Part shown: piece by piece, positions 16,310 through 25,043 of the stretch
How the letters are laid out: every line of letters begins with the position of its first letter
Position numbering within the stretch: position 1 is the stretch's first letter
Origin: Nitrospirota bacterium
GTDB lineage: Bacteria; Nitrospirota; Nitrospiria; Nitrospirales; UBA8639
Assembly: GCA_027623995.1 (NCBI GenBank)
Contig: JAQBUF010000024.1
Coordinates: 1 to 48,991, forward strand
Direction of reading: 5' to 3'
DNA length: 48,991 nucleotides
Program-made: the position numbers and the translations under genes
Notes under the pieces: generated by a model
The model's input: only the letters and a program-made list of their open reading frames with translations
What the model was told of the DNA's origin: nothing
The model's database searches: none

Positions 16310-17788
16310 CTACGCCCGGAGGGCACATGGAGCCAAAATCGCATCACGCATCCCGTGAATGACCTTTTTATCCTTCGGGCACACCGTGGCGAGGATGCCG
16401 CCTAACCGAGCTTCATCACCTACAACGAAATAATACGGCGAAAGCCGAACCCGCCCTGACATGGGGACTATGGTTTGGGTCCGCTCATCAGCATACGTCA
16501 TGTCATACTGGCGACCTTTATGAAACTCTTGCAGAATGTGAGGGCTGGTCTCAAATGCCCCAAGTCCTTGATTTAATGCCGAAGCCCATTCGTTTTGTGG
16601 AATATCGTGGCCAATGACCACGCCACGGCTGCCCCAGGCGAATTCGGAAAAGCCCGAGGGTTTGATCACATACTGTCGTTGCCGTTGCGTGGCCTGAGAC
16701 AATTGTTGCCAATCCGACACGGCGGAACCATCCAGGAATAAATCTGGAATGACAGCGGATGGAGGAATTGGTCGCGGATCCAATACCCACGTTTTTGGCA
16801 TCAGGCGATCCAGCGTTTCAAACGTGTCCGCCCCCAAGGTTTTTGACCAAAAGGACTTCAGCATAGGATGGTGCAGCAAGGCAAAGGCAAGTTTTTCTTC
16901 CATCCATGGCTTATAGGGAGGAGTGACTTCTACCCGGCCTTTTTTCGCGCTGTACATGATAAGTTCTGATTTGGGAATGTTTTTGAGGTCAAACAATTCA
17001 TAGAATCGATAAATGAGTGCAACGGGCTTTTCGCCTGAGAGAGTTGCTATGAACAAGGAATCTTCGGTAAATCGCAAGTCACGAGGATGAATGCCATAGG
17101 CTTCGATGCCGTGTTCCTTAATATGCGAAGCGATCCAAGTCATTTCGGTACGATAATCTTCGGCTTCGTCAGATACGATGATGGCCACACATCCAGTCGA
17201 ATTTCCTAACCGAGCTCGAAGCATTGAGGCAAACCCTTCAGAGATTCCCTGAGTGCCCCCAACGATGGTATCACCCAACGCGGCGTAGGCTTCAGACAAG
17301 ATCGCCGTGGTACCGATTCCTCCCGGCACGGAATCGAGCTCGGTGATGGCCATACCTTCTTCAGTTGAAATGACATCTGGACGAATAATATCAGGCAGGA
17401 TATCTCGAAATCGTTTCATGCGGCCGTACTCTAGAAGAGCTGGGGGCTTTCCCTGGTCCAAGTAGTCATGCACCCAATCAGGTTGTGTGCCTTTGACGCT
17501 TTCCAGGTAGAGGCGGTTAAGTCCCTGATAAAATCGTAATAAATGGATACCTAGAGATTCGAAGAAGGCCACTTCCTTGTGATCGAGCCAAAAGGGAGTC
17601 GGGGAAACCCGCCATTGTGGATTTTGAGAATTTTCAAACATCTTGGCGTTGACCAACATATCGGAAACCGACGCGCACCGATGTTGAGCATCAGCCATAG
17701 TTTCAGGATTGGCCTGGGGAGTTGGAGGACGCAGGGAGGCAGATGGGGCTTCTTGAACCATGGAGCCGTCGGCCGTTGGATGTGCCAT
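16310..17788 (-). CDS. ATP-grasp-like protein (possible ligase)
   Basis: This 492-residue protein has an N-terminal 60 residues of low complexity, then an alpha/beta region with GMAITELDSVPGGIGTTAIL, and a C-terminal part with YVIKPSGFSEFAWGSRGVV and PHILQEFHKG. These look like the nucleotide-binding strands of ATP-grasp enzymes (glutathionylspermidine-synthase or circularly permuted types). I infer an ATP-dependent amide ligase, but the metal-binding residues cannot be assigned with confidence. It heads the minus-strand run containing the glutaredoxin-like protein and lysine 2,3-aminomutase, so an amino-acid-derived substrate is plausible. Confidence 0.5.
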   Translation of the reverse strand: MAHPTADGSMVQEAPSASLRPPTPQANPETMADAQHRCASVSDMLVNAKMFENSQNPQWRVSPTPFWLDHKEVAFFESLGIHLLRFYQGLNRLYLESVKGTQPDWVHDYLDQGKPPALLEYGRMKRFRDILPDIIRPDVISTEEGMAITELDSVPGGIGTTAILSEAYAALGDTIVGGTQGISEGFASMLRARLGNSTGCVAIIVSDEAEDYRTEMTWIASHIKEHGIEAYGIHPRDLRFTEDSLFIATLSGEKPVALIYRFYELFDLKNIPKSELIMYSAKKGRVEVTPPYKPWMEEKLAFALLHHPMLKSFWSKTLGADTFETLDRLMPKTWVLDPRPIPPSAVIPDLFLDGSAVSDWQQLSQATQRQRQYVIKPSGFSEFAWGSRGVVIGHDIPQNEWASALNQGLGAFETSPHILQEFHKGRQYDMTYADERTQTIVPMSGRVRLSPYYFVVGDEARLGGILATVCPKDKKVIHGMRDAILAPCALRA

Positions 17789-18072
17789 GATGCGATTGGT
17801 GAGGTCGAGTCCTATGAGGTCCAGGCAGAATCGGTGATTTTCAAACGTCAGTCATGTCTGGCGAAGGCTAGTCTGTTTGCCAGGTGTTTTTGATTGGATC
17901 TTTTGTCCAACGCATGAAAAAAGATCGTACCATGTGCCCTTTTGGGTAGACAAGGGATAGCTCAGGTGAGGTTGGATTGCCGGCAAGTGGCTCCGGCGCA
18001 TTATGGGGCTGTTGAATAATTCGTGTCGATAGCCAATACACGTTTCAGGTGAGCCTCATATCACCAATGGGA
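17789..18072. other. Intergenic region, left flank of repeat copy 3
   Basis: About 280 bp between the divergent ATP-grasp-like and YkgJ-type genes. The segment 18003-18072 begins GGGGCTGTTGAATAATT. It is loosely similar to the sequence at 30256-30324 (GGGCCTGTTGAATATT), so family 2 may extend beyond its core. No gene or clear promoter is seen. Confidence 0.5.
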
Positions 18073-18229
18073 GGGAATGTTCAAAAAAGTCCGTCCAGCA
18101 AGGCCGCAGCCCTTTTGGCGCGCGGAGCGTACTCATAAGTACGTGAGCACGGCAAAAGGGCGACTATGTCTGTGCGAGCCGCTTCGGGAAAGCCAGAGAA
18201 CGCCGCTGGCGGCTTTTTTCAACATTCCC
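18073..18229 (+). repeat. Structured repeat family 2, copy 3, with terminal inverted repeats
   Basis: The ends are GGGAATGTTCAAAAAAG and, inverted, GGGAATGTTGAAAAAAG: 17-bp terminal inverted repeats with one mismatch. Inside lies a long hairpin with CCTTTTG/CAAAAGG outer arms and CGTACT/AGTACG inner arms. No target-site duplication is evident and there is no transposase frame, so it is MITE-like or REP-like. It ends three bases before the YkgJ-type start codon. Confidence 0.8.
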
Positions 18230-18232
18230 ATT

Positions 18233-18862
18233 ATGATGTCCGTGATGAGCATGAATACAGGCCAAACACCGGGTCATTCCCTACCAATGTTGCCCCAGAC
18301 TCAGCTGGTTCCTTCGAAAGTCTGTCTGAGCTGTGACGTTTTGTGTCGGTTTCCAGAGCAGGACAGTTTCCTCCGGCCGTATTTTGCTCGTGAGGAGATT
18401 GTCGAGGCGGTGAATCGCGGGATTGATCCTGGCTATTTTGCTGATCACAATGGGTCCCAGATTGTTGTTGTGCCCCATTCCAATGGCGACGGATGTTTGT
18501 GCCCGGCGTTTGATCCGGAGACTTCGCATTGTCGAATTTATGAAGTGCGGCCCCTGGATTGCCAGATTTATCCGTTTGCCATCATGTGGGATGCCGACCA
18601 CAAAGCCGTGTTGCTTGGGTGGGATCAGAAATGTCCTTGGATGATGACTGAAGCGTCAGCCGGCATGGAAGTCATTCGACTTATTCCTGAGGCGGAGGGC
18701 TACGCCGATCAAATCCTTGAGCGTTTTGAGCACGACGAGTCGGTCATAAATTTCGTCAGCCGAAATCCTCAATTGGTCAAGTCGTTTCAAGATGATGTGG
18801 TGGTGGTTGCTCGATTGGAAGTGCTTACGCAATATTTTTCTACTCAAAGATCTTCACCATAA
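18233..18862 (+). CDS. YkgJ-type cysteine-cluster protein
   Basis: This protein has 209 residues from ATG 18233. Cysteines lie in two groups, VCLSCDVLCRF and GCLCPAFDPETSHCRIYEVR followed by PLDCQIYPF. This is the pattern of the YkgJ/UPF0153 family, predicted to bind zinc or an iron-sulfur centre; the role is unknown. The same frame is open back to 18077 through the upstream repeat, which would add 52 residues of repeat-derived sequence; I reject that start as unlikely. No good ribosome-binding site precedes 18233, and Met57 or Met59 of the long frame are alternatives. Confidence 0.75.
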   Translation: MMSVMSMNTGQTPGHSLPMLPQTQLVPSKVCLSCDVLCRFPEQDSFLRPYFAREEIVEAVNRGIDPGYFADHNGSQIVVVPHSNGDGCLCPAFDPETSHCRIYEVRPLDCQIYPFAIMWDADHKAVLLGWDQKCPWMMTEASAGMEVIRLIPEAEGYADQILERFEHDESVINFVSRNPQLVKSFQDDVVVVARLEVLTQYFSTQRSSP

Positions 18863-18908
18863 TTTCATTCTTCAATTTTGGTCGAACTAATTTCTCCGCA
18901 GACTTCTT

Positions 18909-19798
18909 ATGACAATTGATCTTCGGCCATTAACCCTGAGCGATCGACCTCGCATCGACAGGGCCATATTCGCGTCCCCTGCCTTGCAATCGAGCCCTTT
19001 GTCCATGCGGGCCTTTGCGCCTCATTATCTGTGGCGGCATCAGTTTCGATTCTTTTGGAGTATGAGCAACGGTTGGATCGTGTTATTCGCAGAATATGCC
19101 GATGGCCTCTACGCGCCGCTTCCCCCTTTGAAAACGGAGGGTGCCTCAGAGTCCTTCGCGTCATATGCGGAGATTCTAGGAACGGTATTTAATTTTATGT
19201 CCGAACGAAACGGTGGGACGGCGGTTTCCCGAATTGAAAATATCCCCGAAGAGCTGAAGGAGGTGTTTCAGACTGTAGGGTATCAGCTTCAACCAAAAGA
19301 TTCGGACTATCTCTATCGGACTGAAGATCTGGTTCAGCTCAAAGGTGATCGGTATAAATCGTAGCGCGCGGCGTATAATTAATTTACCCGATCCCACTGG
19401 GCTGAGCAAAAACAACAAATCAGTCCAAGCGATCAAGACGAAATTCCCTGGCGGAGCCAAGCCATGCTGGAAGATTCGCGAAGTGCACATAAAGAGGTCT
19501 TCACGCATGCTGAGGAACTTGGTCTCAGGGGCCCGTAGTGAGGGTGGGGGAAACGGTGTGTGGTTACACCTTTGGCTATGCCCGCAATCCACAGGTGTTC
19601 TGTGCATTAGTGGAAGTGGCGGATCGTACGATTTTAGGGTTGGCACAGTATCTGTTTCGTGAACTGTGTCGGGAATGTTCGAATTATCAATTCATCAATA
19701 CGATGGATGATTCCGGTCTTCCCAGCCTGGCGCATTCCAAGCGGGCGTATCATCCTTTCCGATTGGTATCGAACTCCATCGCGACTATGAGTTCCTAA
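18909..19798 (+). pseudogene. Broken DUF2156 (phosphatidylglycerol lysyltransferase-domain) gene
   Basis: The first 151 codons (RPLTLSDRPRIDRAIF, PLKTEGASES, ending VQLKGDRYKS) match the N-terminal part of DUF2156 acyltransferase-fold proteins. The frame is then closed by TAG at 19362 and TAA at 19380, where the family has the conserved KR..YN.F segment (here RAAYN then stop then FTRSHW). Reading on, the same frame gives SQAMLEDSRSAHKE up to LGLRG. One missing base near 19533 then shifts to the frame that reads VVRVGETVCGYTFGYA to SNSIATMSS, ending 19798. Two nonsense changes and one deletion make this a decayed gene; the codon pattern across them is still well preserved. Confidence 0.85.
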
Positions 19799-19868
19799 CT
19801 TGTCCCTGCCTGGAACCCCCAGTATAATGCCCTCTCATATTTCCCAACGGTGCAACATTCAGAGGTAA

Positions 19869-20693
19869 GTGAGAGACGTCATGAAGGGCCAAGAACTCGA
19901 CATTGAACAATATCGACTAACCGAAGAGCCGTTTTATGAAGAGGTCAATGGCGAAATCGGATTGGTCACCATCGCATCCAAAACCAAAATGCCGGTGATG
20001 CTCAAAGGCCCGACTGGGTGTGGCAAAACGCGGTTCGTGCAATACATGGCCTACAAGTTAGGGCGTCCGCTGATCACGGTGGCTTGCCATGAAGATTTGA
20101 CGGCTTCGGATTTAGTTGGCCGGTATCTGCTCAAAGGCGAAGAAACGGTGTGGGTCGATGGGCCGTTAACGCTCGGTGTGAAACACGGCGCTATCGTCTA
20201 TTTGGATGAGATCGTCGAGGCGAGAAAAGACACGACGGTGATTATCCATCCCTTGAGTGATGATCGCCGCTTCTTGCCCATCGAAAAGCGAGGACAAATT
20301 ATTGAGGCGGTCGATGAGTTCATGCTGGTGATTTCCTACAACCCTGGCTATCAAAGTGTGTTGAAGGAATTGAAGCAAAGCACGAAGCAACGATTCATGG
20401 CCATTGAGTTTACCTATCCGCCGCCTGATATCGAGACCAGAATTATCGAGCGTGAAGCCAAGGTGTCGACAGAAGTCGCACAAAAACTCGTCAAACTCGC
20501 CGGCAAGGTTCGCAACTTGCGCAATCATGGTCTTGAGGAAGGCGTAAGTACGAGATTATTGATCTATGCCGGAACCTTGATCCAACAAGGTGTCCCATCC
20601 GAGAAAGCCTGTGAGGCCGCAGTGATTCGGCCCATTACCGATGATCCTGACATGCATCGCAGCATCCAGGAATTGGTCAAAGCCATTTTCTAA
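19869..20693 (+). CDS. CbbQ/NirQ/NorQ-type MoxR AAA+ ATPase
   Basis: This 274-residue AAA+ ATPase has Walker A GPTGCGKT at 47-54, Walker B AIVYLDEI at about 106-113, and the family-specific [15 protein letters not shown] and SYNPGYQS. CbbQ/NorQ proteins remodel metalloenzymes such as RuBisCO or nitric oxide reductase together with a VWA-domain partner (CbbO/NorD). No such partner is adjacent, so the client is unknown. Start: GTG 19869 follows AGAGG by three bases; ATG 19881 is an alternative with GAGAG. It follows the DUF2156 pseudogene by 70 bp. Confidence 0.88.
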   Translation: MRDVMKGQELDIEQYRLTEEPFYEEVNGEIGLVTIASKTKMPVMLKGPTGCGKTRFVQYMAYKLGRPLITVACHEDLTASDLVGRYLLKGEETVWVDGPLTLGVKHGAIVYLDEIVEARKDTTVIIHPLSDDRRFLPIEKRGQIIEAVDEFMLVISYNPGYQSVLKELKQSTKQRFMAIEFTYPPPDIETRIIEREAKVSTEVAQKLVKLAGKVRNLRNHGLEEGVSTRLLIYAGTLIQQGVPSEKACEAAVIRPITDDPDMHRSIQELVKAIF

Positions 20694-20779
20694 CCTGCAC
20701 GTTCGTTCTATGGTGGCGAGGATGACGGGTTTTGTTTTCCCTCAATAGAGTATTCATGACGTACTGTTAAGCCTCGTCC

Positions 20780-21658
20780 ATGTCTGAACCGCAAAATATT
20801 CTCGCGATTGTGTATGACTTTGATCATACACTCAGCCCGCATTACATGCAGGACCACACGATTCTGCGTCATGCTGGAATCGACCCCTCGGAGTTTTGGC
20901 CGAGTTGTACTGCGTTGATTAAAGAACGCGGGTATGATCAGGAACTCGCCTACATGAAGCGGATGTTGGACTATGAGGCAATTCGCAATCTCTCCAACGC
21001 CGACTTGCAAGCCATGGGGCCGGACCTCACATTTTTCCCTGGCGTTCCAGATTTTTTTGATGAACTGAATGCGATCGTGCATCAGCCTCGGTACGCAGAA
21101 TGGGACATTCATCTCGAACATTATGTCGTGACGTCAGGCCTGAAAGCCATTTTAGATGGCAGCCAAATCGCCAAAAAGGTCAAAGCCATCTTTGGGTGCG
21201 AATTTGATGAAGACCAAGGCCACATTCATTTTCCCAAGCGCACGATCAGTCACACTCAAAAAACACAGTTCCTGTTTCGGGTGAATAAGGGATTGCTGAA
21301 TTTAGAGCAGGATGTCAATGATCATATGCCAGAAGAAGCTCGACGGGTACCGTTTCGTCACATGATTTATGTGGGCGATGGTCCAACGGATGTGCCGTGT
21401 TTCACCGTCATTAAAAAAAATGGCGGGTTAGCGGTGGCCGTGTACAACCCCAATGATACCACGCGAAAGTCGTTTAAAAAGTGTTACGACCTCACGCGAC
21501 ATGCCGATCGTGTGCATTTTATGGCTCCTGCGGATTATCAAACCGGTGGCCCCCTTCGCCTCATCCTGGAACAACACCTCACCGAACTTGCCGATGGCAT
21601 GGTGGAACGACGACGCCAGGCTATTGAAGGAACCCGCGTCCCTGCGCCCTCCCCCTGA
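20780..21658 (+). CDS. HAD-superfamily phosphatase-like protein
   Basis: This 292-residue haloacid dehalogenase-fold protein has motif I YDFDHTLS near residue 13, motif II VTSGL near 117, a lysine-bearing segment (AKKVKAIFG) and motif IV YVGDGPTDVPCF. The large insertion between motifs I and II forms the cap. A phosphohydrolase acting on a small metabolite is likely; the substrate is unknown. It is followed at once by a family 3 repeat that may act as its 3' end. Confidence 0.8.
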   Translation: MSEPQNILAIVYDFDHTLSPHYMQDHTILRHAGIDPSEFWPSCTALIKERGYDQELAYMKRMLDYEAIRNLSNADLQAMGPDLTFFPGVPDFFDELNAIVHQPRYAEWDIHLEHYVVTSGLKAILDGSQIAKKVKAIFGCEFDEDQGHIHFPKRTISHTQKTQFLFRVNKGLLNLEQDVNDHMPEEARRVPFRHMIYVGDGPTDVPCFTVIKKNGGLAVAVYNPNDTTRKSFKKCYDLTRHADRVHFMAPADYQTGGPLRLILEQHLTELADGMVERRRQAIEGTRVPAPSP

Positions 21659-21745
21659 TGCGTGAAACGTGAAGCGTAAGTCGTAAAGCGCCAGAAGTGA
21701 AAAGTCCATTTTTCTCATTACGCTTTACGCATTACGGCCTTACCT
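21656..21745 (+). repeat. Family 3 inverted repeat after HAD gene
   Basis: The sequence around GCGTGAAACGTGAAGCGTAA and a later ATTACGCTTTACGCATTACG can fold into one long imperfect hairpin. The same kind of sequence follows hpnA at 42150-42262, again starting at the stop codon. It may stabilise or end transcripts. Confidence 0.6.
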
Positions 21746-21823
21746 CCCGCGTTGCGGGGGCCTCTATGTGAGAGTTAAGCTGATCAAAGAAGGTAAACTT
21801 CTGGCCGTGAGGAGGTTCCCGTA

Positions 21824-22468
21824 ATGTTGAACAACAACAAAAATATGAAATATGGCATAAATTATAAGATGCAGGTTCTCTGGATTTTGGTGGGAGTGGT
21901 GGTCTTCATCGGTCATGCTTGTGGGCAGCCTGCCCCTGGCTTCGCACCCCAAGAAGCGAAGAAAGAAATGTCTGCACCTGCGGCTTCCCATCAAAGGATC
22001 ATGGCCCTCGACCAAAAAAATTGGAAGAGGCCGCAGTCTTCATTTAATTGGGTCGCCATGGCTCGTGGCGTTAAAACGCCATGGGATTCCCATGGCCGAT
22101 CAGGATGGATGACCGATGATGCCTATGTCGAACCCATTGATCCTGGCGCTTCAGAATTTTCTCCAGAAACAGATCTTTTTTATATTGTGTTTTCGGTTTC
22201 AGGGATGGATGCGCCTTCGCAATTTCGCGCGGCTTGGTATTTTATGCCGGATGGAAAGACTCCAGCCAAAGAACATTCGGGAACCGATGCCCTCTTTTTA
22301 GAAATGAATGAGAAGGCCGGTTATCTGGAAATCTTTCGCCCTGAGGGTGGGTGGAAAAAGGGCAAGTACCTCCTAAGGCTTTTCTATGAAAGCCCTGGCC
22401 AAGAACTCTACGACGGCAATATCGTTGGTACAATGGTGTTTACGATTACTGACACGCCTGCTGCGTAA
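21824..22468 (+). CDS. Secreted or lipid-anchored protein of unknown function
   Basis: The 214-residue product has a hydrophobic export segment (VLWILVGVVVFIGHACG) after a basic N terminus. The cysteine there could be a weak lipobox. Residues about 75-214 are beta-rich with aromatic strands (LFYIVFSVSG, AAWYFMPDG, YLLRLFYES), suggesting a single extracytoplasmic beta-sandwich domain. GAGGAGG lies about seven bases before the ATG; Met16 is an alternative start. I do not recognise the family. Confidence 0.6.
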   Translation: MLNNNKNMKYGINYKMQVLWILVGVVVFIGHACGQPAPGFAPQEAKKEMSAPAASHQRIMALDQKNWKRPQSSFNWVAMARGVKTPWDSHGRSGWMTDDAYVEPIDPGASEFSPETDLFYIVFSVSGMDAPSQFRAAWYFMPDGKTPAKEHSGTDALFLEMNEKAGYLEIFRPEGGWKKGKYLLRLFYESPGQELYDGNIVGTMVFTITDTPAA

Positions 22469-23279
22469 TATCTCACCTCTCGTGGAGTTGCCAGGGGGGT
22501 GGCAAAAGCGAGCAGGTATTGTTCCGACGATTGATGCCTCCTGTTTCATTTTTTTAAATCCTAAGTATGTGTTCTATAGCTCGAACGAGCCTGCGAGGTC
22601 ATAGTCTCCAGTGGTGCATGAATGTCGAGAAGATGCCCCTCTGGTTGATCCGGATGGGCTTCTTCTTTTGGAAAACATTCTCCTAATATACGCAACATGA
22701 CGTACAGACGGAAAAGTAAACGTGCGCAATACTTACAACTGTTGAGTGTGTGTGTTTCCTTTCTTGAGTGGTTGGGTGCCGGCCCATTAGGAATATCCTA
22801 ATGGGCCGGCGCTTTTTTGACCATTTCATTTACTTCTCTCACTCCTGAAGCAATACAAGTCAGCGATTGACTTACCATCAAGGTTTGTCACATTTCACTC
22901 TGTCCTCCTAGGCATTCGTTATCAAGGATTCATTCTAAAGGGAACATGCCGAATTCTGGAGACCAGGTAAGGCTGTCCGAGATGTCCAAAAGTTAAACTT
23001 AAACATGTGGATCTCTTTGTTTTTGATGTATTTGAAAGCACATAAGACGTGTTTCAAATCCGAATCCATTTTTGTGCAAAGTCGGCATAATGCGTATATG
23101 TGGCGGTTAGGTGAGATTGGTACTATGAGGGAATAATTTATGTGAGAAAAAGGTTGCCGTGAACTGCCAGCGTTGTTGTCTGGGGTGCCAACGCGGAGGT
23201 GATTTTGCCTTCCGCTACTACGGACTTCTCTCCTGGGGTTTTTTCCAATCGCACAGGGACATTGTTTTAATTAATCGAG
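22469..23279. other. Long intergenic region with an isolated terminator
   Basis: About 810 bp without a convincing gene. It holds a very strong hairpin terminator at 22776-22818, a 34-codon frame (22697-22801) that runs into that hairpin, and a small hairpin (GCGTTG/CAACGC, 23170-23194) before the next gene. Nothing else is recognised. Confidence 0.6.
22776..22818 (+). terminator. Strong intrinsic terminator
   Basis: GCCGGCCCATTAGGA pairs perfectly with TCCTAATGGGCCGGC (15 bp, three-base loop), followed by GCTTTTTT. It lies 310 bp after the previous stop codon, so it ends either a long 3' untranslated region or a separate small transcript. Confidence 0.85.
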
Positions 23280-24596
23280 ATGGAGATTCAACGCACACCC
23301 CCTGCCAATTCGTCTCAGAGAGGTTTCTGCCGTAATAATTGGTTTGTGTTGTTTTCTGTGGCTGGAGTGTTCCTTGTTCTCGCTTCCTATTCCAATTTCT
23401 TTCATCAACCTTTTCATGTCGGAGATAGTCAGGTCATTGAAGGCTATCTTTATGTGCAGGGCCTTGAATCAATTCCACAATTATTTACTGAACCCCGTGA
23501 AGTCTTAACTCATTTGGATTCGGTGGCCTATCGTCCCGTGCTTTCCCTATCGTTTTCTTTTGACCATTGGCTGGCTGGCAGCTTGGATCCGAGGACATTT
23601 CATTTCACTCAATTTATACTGATCGTCTTTCTTGGCCTTGGCTTTGCGGCCTTTTGCCAGTTTATTCTCGATCGCGCGTTTCTCCATTGGTCAAACAAGT
23701 ATATTGCGCTGGTTGCTGCGTTGTGGTGCTGTGTCCATTTTGCGAACGCCGAAACGTTCATCGAGATGTCCTCAAGGGCGAGTGTGCTTGCCACTCTTGG
23801 AGTGGTCGGAAGTTTTTTACTGTATGGCGGGCTTCCAACCTGGCGACCCTCACAGGTCTATTTAGTTCCTATGATGATTGGAACGCTGGCACACCCCCTT
23901 GGTGTGCTTTTTGCTCCCTTGCTGTTGATCTATGGGTTGTTGTTTGAGAAGAGGCTTTCATGTCGAGAAATGTTTTCGGCCAAGGCCTGGCCAAAAGTCC
24001 GACATGCTCTAGAAAAAACTCTTCCGGCATTTTTCACTGGAATGGGCCTTTTGTTTTTTCTTGATAGTGTGACCCCTCTCCAAAAAATTGATGGTGGTCT
24101 GGGCGTTGAGACACTTCTTATTCAGCCTGTTCTCTGGCTCGATTACCTGTATCGTTTTATTATCCCAATTGGAGTGAACCATGACATGGTCTGGTCTGTT
24201 TCAAAATCCGTAGGTGACCTACGATTCTTCGCTGGGATCACTTGCATGGGTTTGTTGGTTCGGCTTATGTGGGCCAGTTCTCGAAAGAAAGAATTGCGAC
24301 CTGTCGCCTTCGGAATCATGTGGTTTATTCTCGGGGTGTACAGCGTGGGAAATCTCGAGAATCGTATGTCTGCCCCAGAAGTCTTGTTTCCATTTATGGG
24401 TTTGCTGTTGGCGCTGATGGCGGGGATGGCCTATCATCTTCGACATTGGCGGCGCTGTTATCCCCAACGGTTTTCGTTGATGATACCTGTCGTGTTGCTC
24501 TCAGGGGTCTTAGTGTTATGTATCCATGCCATTGGGACTTACCAACTTCACGCACGCGGCTCTTCTCACGTTTCCTATCCAGAGATGAGGGGGTGA
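23280..24596 (+). CDS. Polytopic membrane protein, GT-C glycosyltransferase-like
   Basis: This 438-residue protein has about ten predicted membrane helices. The N-terminal loop (FHVGDSQVIEGY) and the later YRPVLSLSFSFDHWLAG followed by FHFTQF resemble the first loop of TMTC/PMT-type GT-C glycosyltransferases, where an acidic pair is catalytic; here the pair is reduced to GDS. Unlike TMTC proteins it lacks C-terminal TPR repeats. A lipid-linked sugar transfer role is inference. The ribosome-binding site is weak and the gene stands alone. Confidence 0.5.
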   Translation: MEIQRTPPANSSQRGFCRNNWFVLFSVAGVFLVLASYSNFFHQPFHVGDSQVIEGYLYVQGLESIPQLFTEPREVLTHLDSVAYRPVLSLSFSFDHWLAGSLDPRTFHFTQFILIVFLGLGFAAFCQFILDRAFLHWSNKYIALVAALWCCVHFANAETFIEMSSRASVLATLGVVGSFLLYGGLPTWRPSQVYLVPMMIGTLAHPLGVLFAPLLLIYGLLFEKRLSCREMFSAKAWPKVRHALEKTLPAFFTGMGLLFFLDSVTPLQKIDGGLGVETLLIQPVLWLDYLYRFIIPIGVNHDMVWSVSKSVGDLRFFAGITCMGLLVRLMWASSRKKELRPVAFGIMWFILGVYSVGNLENRMSAPEVLFPFMGLLLALMAGMAYHLRHWRRCYPQRFSLMIPVVLLSGVLVLCIHAIGTYQLHARGSSHVSYPEMRG

Positions 24597-25043
24597 GGAA
24601 AATCAAATGTTTTCGCAGCAAGAATTAGGAAACGGCTAACTTTGAATTTTTAATTACCAAGATTTTTTTTGATTTCAAAAATTATCCAATAGTTTTTAAT
24701 GTGGCCATTCGAAAATCTTGGCGACATAGGCTTTATCTCAAAGAGATCCTCAATCGATCTTTGGTTGACTGGATTATCCCCTTCCCCCCCGTTTGTACTA
24801 CGTCATCTAACATATGGTCCGAATCCAAGTCCTGGGAGATAGTAACCCTATGGCGCATTCTCCTTTGGTGAACGGCCCACTCGGAATCCTCTGAGTGGGT
24901 CGGTTTTTTTGCTAGCAGCAAAGAGAAAATGGAATTTTATCGAACTGTAATCGTAGGTTAAACTACAAGGAAGAAACATCGTCTTGCCTTTGGATCAAGA
25001 ATGTACTGATAAAGTTAGGCTACTTAAGGGGGGCAGCGAAGGG
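24597..25043. other. Intergenic region between convergent genes
   Basis: About 450 bp. The left half is T-rich and holds nothing I can name. A good intrinsic terminator lies at 24873-24910. A 26-codon frame starting near 24812 runs into that terminator but has no ribosome-binding site. Confidence 0.55.
24873..24910 (+). terminator. Intrinsic terminator
   Basis: GGCCCACTC pairs with GAGTGGGTC (one G-T pair) across a ten-base loop and is followed by GGTTTTTTT. Position and design resemble the terminator at 22776-22818. It lies about 280 bp after the membrane-protein stop codon. Confidence 0.8.

Noticed and set aside
18077-18232. 52-residue N-terminal extension of the YkgJ-type protein
   Set aside because: It is translated from the structured repeat, which appears elsewhere without a conserved frame. 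Noted as a finding but not used for the gene call.
22697-22801. 34-codon frame running into the terminator
   Set aside because: No ribosome-binding site, and its last codons form the terminator stem. Kept only as part of the small-RNA idea.
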